A stretch of 64,000 nucleotides of DNA from Allium sativum (Eukaryota; Streptophyta; Magnoliopsida; Asparagales; Amaryllidaceae). The notes below the pieces were generated by a model. That model was not told the origin of the DNA, did not search any database, and saw only the letters and a program-made list of their open reading frames with translations. A program made the position numbers and the translations under genes. The stretch's first letter is position 1; each line of letters starts with the position of its first letter. The stretch is from NCBI GenBank assembly GCA_030737875.1, contig CM060926.1, forward strand, positions 168,973,079 through 169,037,078. Reading direction: 5' to 3'. Positions 1 to 11,264 of this stretch are shown in pieces.

Positions 1-410
1 AGCAATATAGCAGAACGCTTGCATCTCACGCTCTACATACATAGTATACAATCAGAACCGCGACGATTATTAGTGAATGGATTTCCAACAGTGGTAAGGT
101 ATAGGACCACATTCCGACAGTGTACCTCTGGATATGAATACATTGGGGATTCAACAAGAACATCTTGCAACCCCGGCTAAACATGACTGGCCCCTCACTT
201 CGCTTGAGAGTACCAAATATATCATTACCATGGTTAGGGGCCAGCAAACCGAACCGATAACATACATGCGAAAATAAAAAGGGACAACCAAAGGCATTTG
301 ATTTCTCTAGATTAGGTAGTGATATACCGTTTTGATGGGTGCGACCCACATAGCCATGCGACCTACCCAATTTTATACCATTTCCCGGTTGAAGAGGCTT
401 GAGGCGATAG

Positions 411-429
411 TTAATTAATTAATTAATTA
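411..429. repeat. (TTAA)n simple repeat
   Basis: Nearly five units of the tetranucleotide TTAA in an AT-rich context. Likely replication slippage; no function is suggested. Confidence 0.85.
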
Positions 430-3407
430 CTTTACCTTGATTTTTATTTATTTTTGAACATCTGGTCACTGTTCACGTTGTCACATCGTCAAATCCACCA
501 GATAATCATTAATTGACGTCCACAAAAATACCTTGGGTTATAAAAAAATTGAATTCTTTCGCCACCAACAAAAGTATGTTTGAAGAAATCCGTATATGCA
601 ATCCTTTGGAAACTCTGTCATACATTCATCCATACGAGTTGTCCTGGGACTAGACAAACCAAATGCACTCTCCTACTACATCCTTGAATTACCCTTTGGA
701 TCTGTAGCGAGTAGTCCTTGCAATCTGAAGATTCCAACCACGACCGAAATACCATCGAAACCCTCTGCTTGCAAGCCAGAGAAATCTATCGAGTAACCCT
801 TCCGCTTATGAAGATCAATGGTCTTCAATTGCTCTATCTTCAATCTTCACATATTTGCCGGTTTGGAATGGTTTTCGAATATAAACTCAATCCCGGTTTT
901 TTCATACCAACAATCGTATACGTCAGATTTTGATAGTCGGTGATTTAACTGTCAAATAAATAATCATGAGAATAGAATGAGTTCACTGATTCAGTACTTG
1001 GCATTACTTGGCCTTTTTAACTAAACAATTAATGGATGTTAATTTCAAATTCTTTAAATATTTCGATATTACGAATATAGCTTTTATTTCTTATTTAACA
1101 AAAGAATAGTTTCAAAACTATTTTATTATAATACTTAGGAAAATATCCTATAACCATAACTAATTTTCTAATCTATTATCATTTCAAAACATTTCCTACA
1201 TCATTTCTTATTATCTATAGTCGGAAAACTCACTTCATCTTAACATTCGTAAAATAACATTACGAATCTCTTTTGTTTCATTATTTGAAAACCTAACACC
1301 TATTCTTTTCGAATAACCTCATTTTAGAACTCTAGTTTTTAATTTCCTTTTAACTCGAAAATATTGTTATATTTTCATGCACTCTCCTTTATTTCTGGAA
1401 TTCATTATATACACATATATTCTTAGATCTTTCCATTTTTGTTACTTTGGAAATCACATTTTGAATTCTCAAATCTTTTTTAATCGTTTCATTTTGAAAA
1501 TCTCATTTCAATTCTAACCAATTTACTTAATTCCATTATTAAGTATCGCCAATTCAAATCACGCTTTGACTTCTCGTTTCCTTTCATAAACTTTATTTAT
1601 AAAATCTCAGGTTTTGTATAAACCCCTTTTCATCTCGATTTCCCTTTTTCCTTCTTATTGCAAATGTTGAGTAAATATTCCATCACATGCGCTTATAATT
1701 CCTTTTATAACTTCGTTATAAAACCCGGCTTTTATCCCAAAACTCGTTTATAACCTCTTTTCAAACCTCAACCATATTCCTATTTAAAATCGGTTACTTA
1801 CTTAAATGTATTTAATTTAGGAAGTAATTATTTAAATTATTATAAATTAAAATAATACTTTACTTCGTTATTAACTAGAACAAGTATTAAATTTCTTTAA
1901 AATCTTATTCAAGTTAAACAACCATGGCGCAAATAATTTAATAATCAGTTTCAATTTAAACAGTTGACTTGGTCAACTCTAAAACATGATTAACTCGGTG
2001 ATCAACTTAACTCGTTTCTTCATTTAAATTAATTAATAAATTAATTTAAATAACCTCATTTACTTTGATTAATATTAAATAAATAATAATATAATTCCAT
2101 TTTAGCTGTTTCATTAAAAATAATTATTCTTAGCAATAAATCATTACATAATTCAGATGAGGTATGTGCTTCGCACACGACTGATTTTTGGTACAAAAAT
2201 GGTGATTGGTGGTTAAAATAATCAACATATATGTGTTTGGTTTATTTCCCTTTTATAGACTTCATTTCAATTAATATATTTAAAAATCCATATTTAGTTT
2301 TAAAATAAATTTCATAACTTCATTTTTCATCGATTTACCTGACTGTAAATCCATATTTCAAAGCGATTGATTTATAGGCCAACTGCTACCAATTACTCAA
2401 CCAATATTTATCATTGGTTAAAACAAAACAGTTTGTTGAATTTTAGGTCAACAACCAAATCAATCGTCCAATAAAAATATTTCATATGATGATGATATAA
2501 GAATAATTAATATCTAATATATGTGAGGAATCTAGTTGGATCCCTCCAACTTGTTCTTCCTTATATTCACACAGGTTACTTCAAGTAATATTATTCATTT
2601 CAATTTAACCGATAATTTCACTAACAGTAAATAATGACTATTTAACCTCACCCAAATAACAAACCATTCATGCAATTCATTAAAATTAAACCCGTTTATT
2701 TTAATGTCCCAAGAATTTCGATAACTAGAATATAGCATTAACTAAAGTTTAACTATGAATAATCAATTTTATATTGATACTAGGGTTAGAAATTAAAAAT
2801 TGAACGTATTGTTTTGACTTGAATTGGATGTGGTATTTAATTTAGAATGGTTGATTAGAAATCGAATATATATTTTAGAATATTTGAATTGAATCTGGTT
2901 GGATATTTGGACATTTGAATTAAATTTAAAATTTGACTAGAAATATAAATGGTTAAATTTGAAAATAAACGTAGTGGATGTTAAATAAATTAAAGATTTT
3001 ATTTGTTAAAATATATTGGAATTATATGTGGGTATTTGTATATAAAGGAAGCAAAATGTAACAATTAAAATTTGAAAATGAACCGAGTTATTGTTGAACA
3101 AACAGAATAAAATCGGCGAACTGATAAATAATTAAAAATAAAATAATACCATAAACAAATAGATTCGGAATACAATTTAACTAATTTTGATTAAGGACAT
3201 GAAGGAGAAATGTTACATATAATTTTTGTCATGTTTAAAATGTTTTGACGGTACGAATTTTGAGCGTTCGATGACCGTTCGCGGTAGAAGTTATTATAAA
3301 CAAATAAAACCCACCCCAGATGTATCTGCACCGACCTACTTTTTGATAATCACAACTACTCTATAACTTATTAATGCGACACTATCCTTATCTCATTGCG
3401 TTTCTTC

Positions 3408-3415
3408 TATAAAAA
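3408..3415 (+). promoter_or_regulatory. Possible host TATA box upstream of the element A insertion
   Basis: TATAAAAA is followed about 30 bp later by a CT/CAG-rich stretch resembling a plant transcription start. Element A inserted at 3449/3450, so the downstream host sequence now resumes at 24202 with pyrimidine-rich, leader-like DNA and a consensus splice donor at 24592. The match to a plant core promoter is seen; that it drove a gene is inference. Confidence 0.3.
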
Positions 3416-3444
3416 TCAGCGTGGTTTCTCATTTCTTCAGCAGC

Positions 3445-3449
3445 AAAAT
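3445..3449. repeat. Target-site duplication of element A (left copy)
   Basis: AAAAT lies directly before the TG of the 5' LTR and is repeated at 24197-24201 directly after the CA of the 3' LTR. A 5-bp duplication is the usual product of Ty3/gypsy integrases, and it fixes the borders of element A. Confidence 0.93.
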
Positions 3450-3969
3450 TGTAACACCCCGCGAATTCTATAACTGTGAAATTCACAAATTAAAGTATAA
3501 TCAGTTTCAAATCAAATAACTAAGGGAAACGGGATACGCCATTGCGTTCATCTCGGAAAAATACGCGAAATAGAGTCCGAGTTTTCGAAAAACGGAGTCC
3601 GTATGAAGAAGATATGGCCTTCGGAAGTTTCTGAATTTAGTTTAAAATTCAAACAGAATAAAACAGTTTAAAAATTCCAAAATGGGGCCCAATGGGCCAG
3701 GGCAGGAGAACACCCGCCTAAGGCACCCAGGTCGACTGGGCTGTCGACCTGGCCTAACCAGGTCGACAGGGCTGTCGACAGGCATGTCGACCTGGTCCAG
3801 AGCCAGGTCGAACCCAGTCCAACCTGGCTGGCTTATTCTATGTTGGCCGATTTTCTGTAGTCCGCTTTGTCATTAGGGCTAGGTGGCAGGCTCTAATTGG
3901 TCTCTCCTTAGGATGAATGGCTACGATCAATCCAAGCAACATCAATGGTCCTAATCAGTTCATAACCCC

Positions 3970-3977
3970 TATAAAAA
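3970..3977 (+). promoter_or_regulatory. TATA box of element A (5' LTR)
   Basis: TATAAAAA about 520 bp into the LTR. The same site is at 21450-21457 in the 3' LTR. Transcription would start about 30 bp downstream, near 4000. This puts the U3/R border early, so R plus U5 would be about 2.7 kb long. Confidence 0.6.
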
Positions 3978-4163
3978 TGGCCCTAGACTAACCCTAATCT
4001 ATTCATTCAAAAATAAGAACAAAGCCGCCATGTTGCTGAGGAACGACTGAGGGTAGCCACCAATTGGAGAGAGGATTAGGAGGCAAATTCTAAGGCATAA
4101 AGCAACTCAATCAAATCAAACCGCATCTTCAAATCCCTAAATTTGAGAATTCGCCTCACCATT

Positions 4164-4169
4164 GTAAGT
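4164..4169 (+). promoter_or_regulatory. Candidate leader splice donor in the LTR of element A
   Basis: GTAAGT is a full plant 5' splice consensus, 194 bp after the TATA box. A good acceptor, a T-rich tract ending TTTCAG, sits at 6905-6914, immediately before the gag ATG at 6916. Splicing would remove a leader of about 2.75 kb that includes the primer site. LTR F has GTAAGT at 62807 in the same position relative to its TATA box. Splicing itself is inferred. Confidence 0.4.
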
Positions 4170-5369
4170 AGAGTATTACTTTGGTATGAACAAATAACTG
4201 TGTTGGTTTGTATACTTGGTTGTGGTGATAAATAATTCATAATTCGTACGTTACTATGATTCTTATCGATTTGGAATATTGTATACGTTTGGATATTCTC
4301 GAATTATGTTGTTCATTATGAAAAACTACATGCGGTAGTTTTATGCAAGTATACGTTTGGAATATTCGCAAATTGTGTAATCCATGTTGAAGCCACATGT
4401 ATGTAGTTGATTAATTGAAATTCATGCAAGTTTGGGATTTTGCTACTATGCCATCATAATGTGTATTTTTATACAAACATCATTTTTGTGAAGTAATTGG
4501 AATAAGTTTGGGTTATCATAGTCCATATGAAATTATCATTAAAGCCATGCTTTTGTGCTAGAAAATCTATTTGCAAACTTATGAATATGACTAGGCTATG
4601 ATGGATAATTTGCATAACTGAAATCCATATTTTTAACAAGAATTATATGATGACATATGTGGTACATAGCTAGGTTAGATTCAAAATCCCTTTTTTTGCA
4701 AGTTTGCATGACTAAAGTAAAAATCATGATTTCATGTTAGAAATATTTACGCCATGGTTATGTGAACAAATTTAACTATACCTTTGTATTAGTCACAAAA
4801 GTAGACACCTTGGTAAACATGTAGTAGTCTTATGAACATGATTTGCTTATGTTTGACATTATGCCTGAATAAAGATATAGGTTTATGTTGTAGTTAAAGC
4901 CTATGTGTCGATAGTGATATTCTTAACTTTACTACAAGTTTACATGCTTTGATTTATGTCACCTATGCTTTATGACCAAAGTATATGTCGCTACTATGCA
5001 AGTACACCAGTTTCTATTTTGTATTTCCAACGTCATATTGCAAGTTCATGCGTTCACATTCCCCTTTTCGTGTATGTAATCCCGCTTTAAACCTCCCCTT
5101 TCCACATGGCTAAGTTGGGCTTTAAAAGGCTAAGCCCAACATATATATATATAATAAACGGACGTGTTAAACGGGGGAAAATAACGTTGGGTTAAAATTA
5201 CTAATGAATGAAAATATAAAATAGAAGGGCCCAAATTCAAGTATGGGTTGGGCCCATGATTGGTGTAACCTTTACACCATTAACTTAATAATGGGCCGCA
5301 AATATTTACATATAAGAAAATAAAGAAGAAAGACAAAATATGTAAATGTAGAACATACGATGTGTTTAA

Positions 5370-5574
5370 CCCGAGGTTGGATTGAGTTGTGATGTAAACC
5401 TGTCCGGAACCGCCCGGCTGTCCAGTAGTCACAACAATACCTATCCAATGTGGGAGGTTAAACATGGAGCCCAATAAGGACCCGAGGTTAGACTGAGTTG
5501 TGGCGTAAGACTGCCCGGAACCAACCGGCAACAGGCAGCCACAACAATACCTGTCTAATGTGAGAGGTCAAGGC
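5370..5574 (+). repeat. 111-bp tandem duplication inside LTR A
   Basis: Two diverged copies start with CCCGAGGTT at 5370 and 5481. Both hold a conserved core (CCCGGAACC, then CACAACAATACCT). The 3' LTR has the same pair at 22848 and 22959, so the duplication predates this insertion. Confidence 0.8.
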
Positions 5575-6726
5575 TTTAATAAGACAATTAAGGCTGAGTC
5601 AGGATTGTTAGGATTAAGTGAACTAAAGACTTAATCAAAATGGAACATGCTAAACTTAACGGACTGGTGGGGGTTAGGTTAGAAAACACTTAACCAACTT
5701 AGCATGTTGGCTAGAGATAGAAAACCTAATAACGGGGGACCCTTTTCAGCAGTAACCCTAGAAGGTGTATCGGGATACCCTGAAACTAGGCAGGGTGGGG
5801 CACGATTACTGGGCTGATTGTAAGAGGTCAAATCGACGGCGGTGGTGTAGCAGTGTAGGTTCTAACGGGGTGCGGGCGTGCACACACTCCAGCGCAGAAA
5901 AATAAGGCACTGGACATCAGTAGCATACCTGTGCACTCTAGGATTGTGTCGGGCCGCCACCATAGGACTTGATACACCCCATGGTGGGACCAGCATAGGT
6001 AACTACAACATCGGGGGTCGTAAGACACATGTAACTATGCGAGTAGGAGCCGATCATCATTGAATGGATCACATCACCCTGATTATGGGGTGCCAATTGG
6101 AAACTAGTTTATATGGGTTCAGAGATTAATATGGGGTACGATAGTATATTCGACCCTAGACAACTTAACCAAGTTATAGGGCTTTTCCACTTCTTGTTTA
6201 TACTTATCATACCCAGTTCTTTATTCATAGACAAAATAGTACTAGACTTACTCAGGCTTTATGTCTGACTCTACTTTTCTTTCGTCTTCTTTTCTTCCGT
6301 TTCCCCCCTTCCCCCCCCCCCCCAGGTCCACAGGGAGGGAACACAGCAGCTTGACTAGCCTTAACATCCAGCTTGAAGAAGAGAAATGTATTGCTTGGAC
6401 TTTTTCGCTTTGAACTATGGCTTTGGACAAACTCTATGGGGCTTTTGCAGTTTATCTATGTTTTATTTATGCTTCTTTAAATAATGTAATCAAGACAGAT
6501 TATGAAAGTGTTATGTTATGTTTTGGAAAAGATGTAAGACAATTATGGTGATGTTGTTGTAGCACGTATTTGCTTTCATGAAATAAAAGTTTGTTGATTT
6601 TTCCGCTGTTTACAAATATGTGTTCTTATATCTGTCTTGTATATCTGTGACTTATACTTATAAACCTCCACCAAAATTAGGGCATTCCCTTTGAGAGTGA
6701 CCCTAACGGAGGTGGGGTGTTTCACT

Positions 6727-6738
6727 TGGTATCAGAGC
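6727..6738 (+). other. Primer-binding site of element A (tRNA-iMet type)
   Basis: TGGTATCAGAGC lies two bases after the end of the 5' LTR. This is the standard plant primer site complementary to the 3' end of initiator-Met tRNA, where minus-strand DNA synthesis starts. Confidence 0.93.
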
Positions 6739-6915
6739 ATAGGTTTACCAGATAAGATAAAAAGTTTTGAAAAATTATTTTCAAAAAGGAAATTTAAAGA
6801 AGCATTTTTAAAAGACAAAAGTATTATTTTATTTTAAAAAGGCAAAGTCCACCCCCCCAAAGCCATAGGTACTATCTCTTATCCTTCGTTTTGAATCTAT
6901 CCTTTTTGTTTCAGC

Positions 6916-7870
6916 ATGTCCGAAGAACTTAACTTGCCGGAAGGGGTACCAATACCTGGTTGGTTTAGATGGTTCTTAGAAGCAAGGGCCACTCAGCCAG
7001 GTCCTACCATTCCTCCTCCCCCAGCTGCAGGAAATCATCCAGCTGCTGCGGCACCTTTTCCTCCACCTCCTCCTCGGGGAAACACGTTTGCTAAGATATG
7101 TAAAGATTTTAAAGCTATGGGAGGAAGGGATTTCCATGGAACTGAGTCCTTCGTGGCAGCTAGGAATTGGTTGAAAGAAACCGAGGACCTATTCATCATC
7201 TTTGAGGTAGAGGATAGACAAAAGTACAATTGGCAGTGTGGCTATTGAAGGGCGAGGCTTCCTACTGGTGGGAAGTCACTAATGCTGAAAGACCAGTGGA
7301 GACATGGGAGGACTTTAGGGCAAGGTTTGAGACTAAATTTCTCTCGAATGCAGAAAGAAGTTTGCAGTTGGAAAAATTCTTATTTCTTAAACAAGGGGAC
7401 AAGACAGTCAGAGAGTATGTGAATCAGTTCGATGAGCTGGCTAGGTTTGGGCTTGACCTAGTCAACACCCCGCACAAGAAGGCTCTCCGTTTCGTCAAAG
7501 GGTTGAATGAGCCATTACACAGTTTGGCCATGACCCATATACCCATGGGAGCCACGTATGAAAGATTGGTGCAAATGGCATTGCTGAATGAAGAGGATAA
7601 GGGCAAGAAGGAGACAAAGGCAGAAAGCTCTCAAGGGAAGAAAGAAGGTTTGCAGCCTAAGAAGACAGACTTTAAGAAGGGCGGGAAAGGCAACAAAGAG
7701 AAGAGGAAGTGCAATTTCTGTGGCAAAGTGGGGCACTTAGTAAAGGACTGCCGGAAAAAGAAGGCCAAGGAGAATGGTGGGTGCTTTTCTTGCGGTGAGA
7801 CAGGCCACAGGGCTAAGGACCGCCCAAAGAAACGAGGACAGGGGCAGAGGGCTGGATCCACCCCAGGGGC
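6916..7870 (+). pseudogene. gag: gag of element A (capsid/nucleocapsid), frameshifted
   Basis: Gag forms the virus-like particle in the cytoplasm and binds element RNA. The ATG at 6916 opens a frame with a proline-rich N-terminus (residues about 25-60), then the retrotransposon capsid domain. A one-base deletion near 7229 moves the rest into the frame that opens at 7230. The nucleocapsid has two zinc knuckles: the first, at 7710-7751, is a complete CCHC; the second, at 7782-7823, has its last Cys codon replaced by Arg (CGC). Lysine-rich linkers surround the knuckles. Gag and pol share one frame after the shift, as in other Tekay elements. The frameshift and the lost zinc ligand make it non-functional. 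Confidence 0.88.
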
Positions 7871-9155
7871 GCAGGTCCATGTGCTGGAAGCGCCACCTCT
7901 GCAACAGCGAGGTATAAATACTTCTGTAGAAAGTGTAGTCTATCTTTATGATCACCCCGTTCGCACTTTATTTGATTCTGGCGCATCACACTCCTTTATC
8001 TCGTCCGCTTTAGTAGAATCTCTGCACCTAAAAACTAGTATAGTAGAGGACCCCTTAATTGTTTCAAACCCAATTGGGGGCCCAGCTCATTTGTCTATGA
8101 TCTGTTTGGGATTGAAAATTTCTATTCTAAGTGTAGAATTTCAATGTAGTGCCTTTGTTTTGGGCTTTTCGGGTTATGGTTTGATTTTGGGTATGGATTG
8201 GCTATCCAGTAATGGGGCCATCCTTGATTGTGATAAAAGGGTTGTTAGGCTCCTAACCCAGCTCGGTAATACTTTGGAAATTTCTTGTAATCCCTCGTAT
8301 GCGGTTATGCTTAGTTATCTTGAATCGCTAGATGCCTCTGTTGAAAATTTGCAATCAGTTAGAGTGGTCCGGGAATATCCGGATGTCTTCGAAGAGGTGA
8401 AGGGCTTGCCTCCGAAGCGGGAAATAGACTTCCGCATATATCTTGTAGATAATGCAAAGCCCATTGCGTTGCCCGTTAGACACATGGCTCCACGAGAAAG
8501 GAAAGAGCTCAGTAAACAGATTAAAGAGCTTCTAGAAAAGGGGTTCATTAGGAGGAGCATTTCAGAATGGGGCGCTCCGGTGGTGTTCGCTACAAAGGCG
8601 GATGGTTCACTCCGTCTATGTGTTGACTATAGGGAGCTCAACAAGCTAACGAAAAAGAATAGGCACCCTCTCCCTAGAATTGACGATTTATTTGACCAGC
8701 TTGTAGGAGCGTCTGTTTTCTTCCAACTCGATTTAGCAACCGGTTTTCATCAGCTAAGGGTGGCTGAAGATAGCATCGATAAAACGGCGTTCAGAACCCC
8801 AGACGGCTTCTTTGAATGGCTTGTCATGCCTTTCGGCTTGACAAATGCACCTGCTTACTTCGTGGACCTGATGAGTAGGGTATTTAGAGATTTCCTCAAC
8901 AAATTCGTAGTGGTCTTCGTAGATGATATCCTTATCTTCTCAAAGAGTGAAGAGGAACATGCTCAGCACTTAAGGGCAATCATGGAAACTTTGCGAGTCC
9001 ATCAACTAAAAGCCAAATTCTCCAAATGCCACTTTTGGAGAGAAGAGGTGAGGTTCCTTATGCACATAGTATCCAAACAAGGGTTAGCAGTGGACCCTGC
9101 TAAGGTAGTGGCGGTACAGGATTGGAAGACACCAAGGAATGCAACTGAGGTCTGA
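7871..9155 (+). pseudogene. pol: pol of element A: aspartic protease and reverse transcriptase, ending at a premature stop
   Basis: The protease, which would cut the polyprotein, shows its active site (Asp-Ser-Gly-Ala) at about 7974. The RT copies element RNA into DNA. It shows the N-terminal block around 8580-8690 ([14 protein letters not shown]) and the catalytic Val-Asp-Asp at 8918-8926, followed by the thumb/connection region. The frame stops at TGA, 9153-9155, but homology continues in the same frame. The stop lies at a well-conserved Arg position in this family, so CGA to TGA by deamination of a methylated CpG is the likely cause. The RT catalytic motif is intact. Confidence 0.9.
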
Positions 9156-9986
9156 AGCTTTCTAGGACTAGCGGGTTTCTATCGAAAATTCATAAGGGAT
9201 TTTGCGAAAATCTCAGCTCCGCTCACGAAATTGACTAAGAAGAATCTAGTGTTCAATTGGGATTTGGATTGCGAGTTTGCTTTCCAACGACTAAAAAGGG
9301 CTCTTACTACAGCCCCAGTTTTGACACTGCCAGATGGGAGCAAGATGTTCACTGTTTATACGGATGCATGTGGGACAGGGTTAGGCGCCGTCTTAATGCA
9401 AGAAGGAAGGGTAGTAGCTTATGGCGAAAGGCAGTTGAAAGTGCACGAAAAGAACTATCCAACCCACGATCTTGAGTTAGCTGCCATCGTCTTTGCACTC
9501 AAGTCTTGGCGACACTATCTCCTAGGTGAGAAGTTCGAACTTTACACTGACCATAAATCGTTGAAATATCTTTTCTCGCAGAAGGATTTTAACTTGAGGC
9601 AACAAAGATGGATGGAGTTTCTTGCCTCGTACGATTTCGAAATCTCCTACACTCCGGGCAAAGGCAACGTAGTGGCTGACGCGTTGAGCCGAAAGAAATT
9701 GACCCTCAGTCCGTTGTTGGTTGAAAGACAAAGCCTAGAGTTCATAGCCAGCTTCGACTTTAGGCCTTCCTCCGATTTCATACCAGGCTTGCTAGCATTT
9801 CTCGAAGTGCGCCCAACTTTAGTGGATTCGGTAGGGGCAGCACAACGCGAAGACCCTCAGCTTGTGGAAACAATTGATAGGCTAATTAGGGGTGAGACTT
9901 CAAGTCACCTCAACAGATACTCCATCGACGATAAGGGGTTGCTAAGGCGAGACGGAAGACTATGCGTCCCACAGACAAAAGATTAA
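9156..9986 (+). pseudogene. pol: pol of element A: RT connection and RNase H domain
   Basis: Continues the protease/RT frame after the TGA at 9153. RNase H degrades the RNA strand of the RNA:DNA hybrid during reverse transcription. Its first Asp is in [12 protein letters not shown] at about 9360, followed by the [12 protein letters not shown] segment, the LYTDHKSL motif near 9540 and the ADALSRK terminal motif near 9677. The frame ends at TAA, 9984-9986, although the integrase follows in the same frame. This is a second in-frame nonsense mutation. All RNase H landmarks are present. Confidence 0.88.
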
Positions 9987-11264
9987 ATAAAGAAGGTTCT
10001 CGAGGAAGCACATCACTCCAAGATGACGATACACCCAGGCGGAGATAAAATGTATAAAGACATAAAAAGGACTTTCTTCTGGAACGGCATGAAAAAGGAC
10101 GTGGCAGAGTTCGTTTCTAAGTGTATGGTGTGCCAACAGGTTAAGGTGGAACAGAAAAAGCCTGGCGGACTGCTACATCCTCTGGAGGTCCCGCAGTGGA
10201 AGTGGGATAGCATCTCAATGGACTTCATCGATGGGCTGCCTAGGTCTAGGAGAGGCAACACTAGCATTTGGGTAATAGTGGATTGGCTTACTAAAAGCGC
10301 CCACTTTTTACCTGTCAATAGTAAGAGAACTGCCTCATCCCTAGCATCACTTTACCTCAAAGAAATCGTTCGACTCCATGGAATACCATCTAGCATTGTT
10401 AGTGACCGAGACCCCATCTTCACCAGTGAGTTTTGGCGGAGTCTGCAAGAAGCAGTAGGAACGCAGTTATGCTTGAGCACAGCCTATCATCCCCAAACCG
10501 ATGGCCAAACAGAGAGAGTGAACAGAGTTTTGGAAGACCTTTTAAGGCTATGCGTCCTTGACTTCGGAGGGACATGGGAAGACCACCTTCCTTTGGTGGA
10601 ATTTGCCTACAACAACAGCTATCAAGCAACCATCGGAATGGCGCCCTTCGAAGCTTTATATGGAAGACCGTGCCGATCGCCCACTTGTTGGTGGGAGTCT
10701 ACTGATAAGCTCATACTTGGACCAGATATGATCCGAGAGACTTCAGAGAAAGTAGACTTAATACGAAGAAGGATGAAGACGGCCCAAGACAGACAAAAGT
10801 CCTATGCCGACAAGAGAAGGACCGACCTTGAATTTGAGGTTGGAGACAGAGTTTTTCTCAAGGTATCACCACTAAGAAACGTTGTTCGTTTTGGAACCAC
10901 AGGAAAGCTAGCACCAAGGTTCGTAGGGCCATTCCCTATCATCGAGAAAATTGGGAAAATGGCATATAGATTAGAGCTACCCGAGAAGTTGGCCGGAGTC
11001 CACAACGTTTTCCACGTTTCACATCTCCGAAAATGTCTACATGAGTCTGCTGAAGTGGTAGAGCCAAATATCCTCGAAGAGGCCGAAGTGGAACGCGAAG
11101 CAACCATAAGAAAAGTTCCAACCCGCATCTTAGGAACGGAAGTGAAGAAGCTACGCAACCGTGAAGTCAAGCTCGTCAAAGTTCAGTGGAGCGACGCCGA
11201 GGGAGACGCGACTTGGGAAACTGAAGCTAGAATCCGTACAGCCTACCCTTTTCTGTTCGAGGGT
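9987..11264 (+). pseudogene. pol: pol of element A: integrase with chromodomain-like tail, split by element E
   Basis: Integrase inserts the cDNA into the chromosome. The zinc-binding HHCC region spans about 10009-10140. The catalytic DDE core follows: first Asp in MDFIDGLP at 10222, second Asp in SDRDPIFTS near 10407, and Glu in the TERVNRVLE segment near 10515. A GPY/F-like region (FVGPFPIIEKIG) is near 10920. The last 50 or so residues (about 11110-11264) resemble the chromodomain of plant chromoviruses, ending VQWSDAEGDATWE and YPFLFEG. Element E interrupts the frame at 11265; the last codons and the TAA stop lie at 20333-20362. The frame is otherwise open from 9987. Confidence 0.88.
11260..11264. 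repeat. Target-site duplication of element E (left copy)
   Basis: AGGGT precedes the TG of the 5' LTR of E and is repeated at 20331-20335 after its 3' LTR. Removing E and one copy restores the pol frame of A up to its stop. Confidence 0.94.

Larger units (their letters stand above)
1..3444. other. AT-rich flank without a recognisable gene
   Basis: This stretch holds only short open frames with no family resemblance I can recognise. The longest is a 114-codon frame on the minus strand at 26-370. From about 960 to 3250 the DNA is very AT-rich, with many homopolymer and TTAA/AATTA tracts, and looks like intergenic or intronic DNA or a decayed retroelement LTR. A small perfect hairpin (tgtgc-ttc-gcaca) lies near 2165-2180. 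No LTR termini, target duplications or coding domains were found. It is the sequence into which element A inserted at 3449/3450. Confidence 0.6.
3450..6724 (+). repeat. 5' LTR of element A
   Basis: Starts TG and ends CA, and matches 20930-24196 almost base for base. It contains a cluster of GTCGAC sites at 3731-3812, a TATA box at 3970, a consensus splice donor at 4164, a 111-bp tandem duplication at 5370-5574 and a poly-C tract near 6308-6323. The frame on the + strand at 3682-3876 overlaps the GTCGAC cluster and is not a gene. Confidence 0.95.

Noticed and set aside
26..370. 114-codon minus-strand frame at the window start
   Set aside because: No recognised motif and no neighbouring coding signal; likely fortuitous, though a piece of a truncated element cannot be excluded.
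3682..3876. 64-codon frame in LTR A (also at 21162-21356)
   Set aside because: It runs across the GTCGAC cluster of the LTR; no domain and no initiation evidence.
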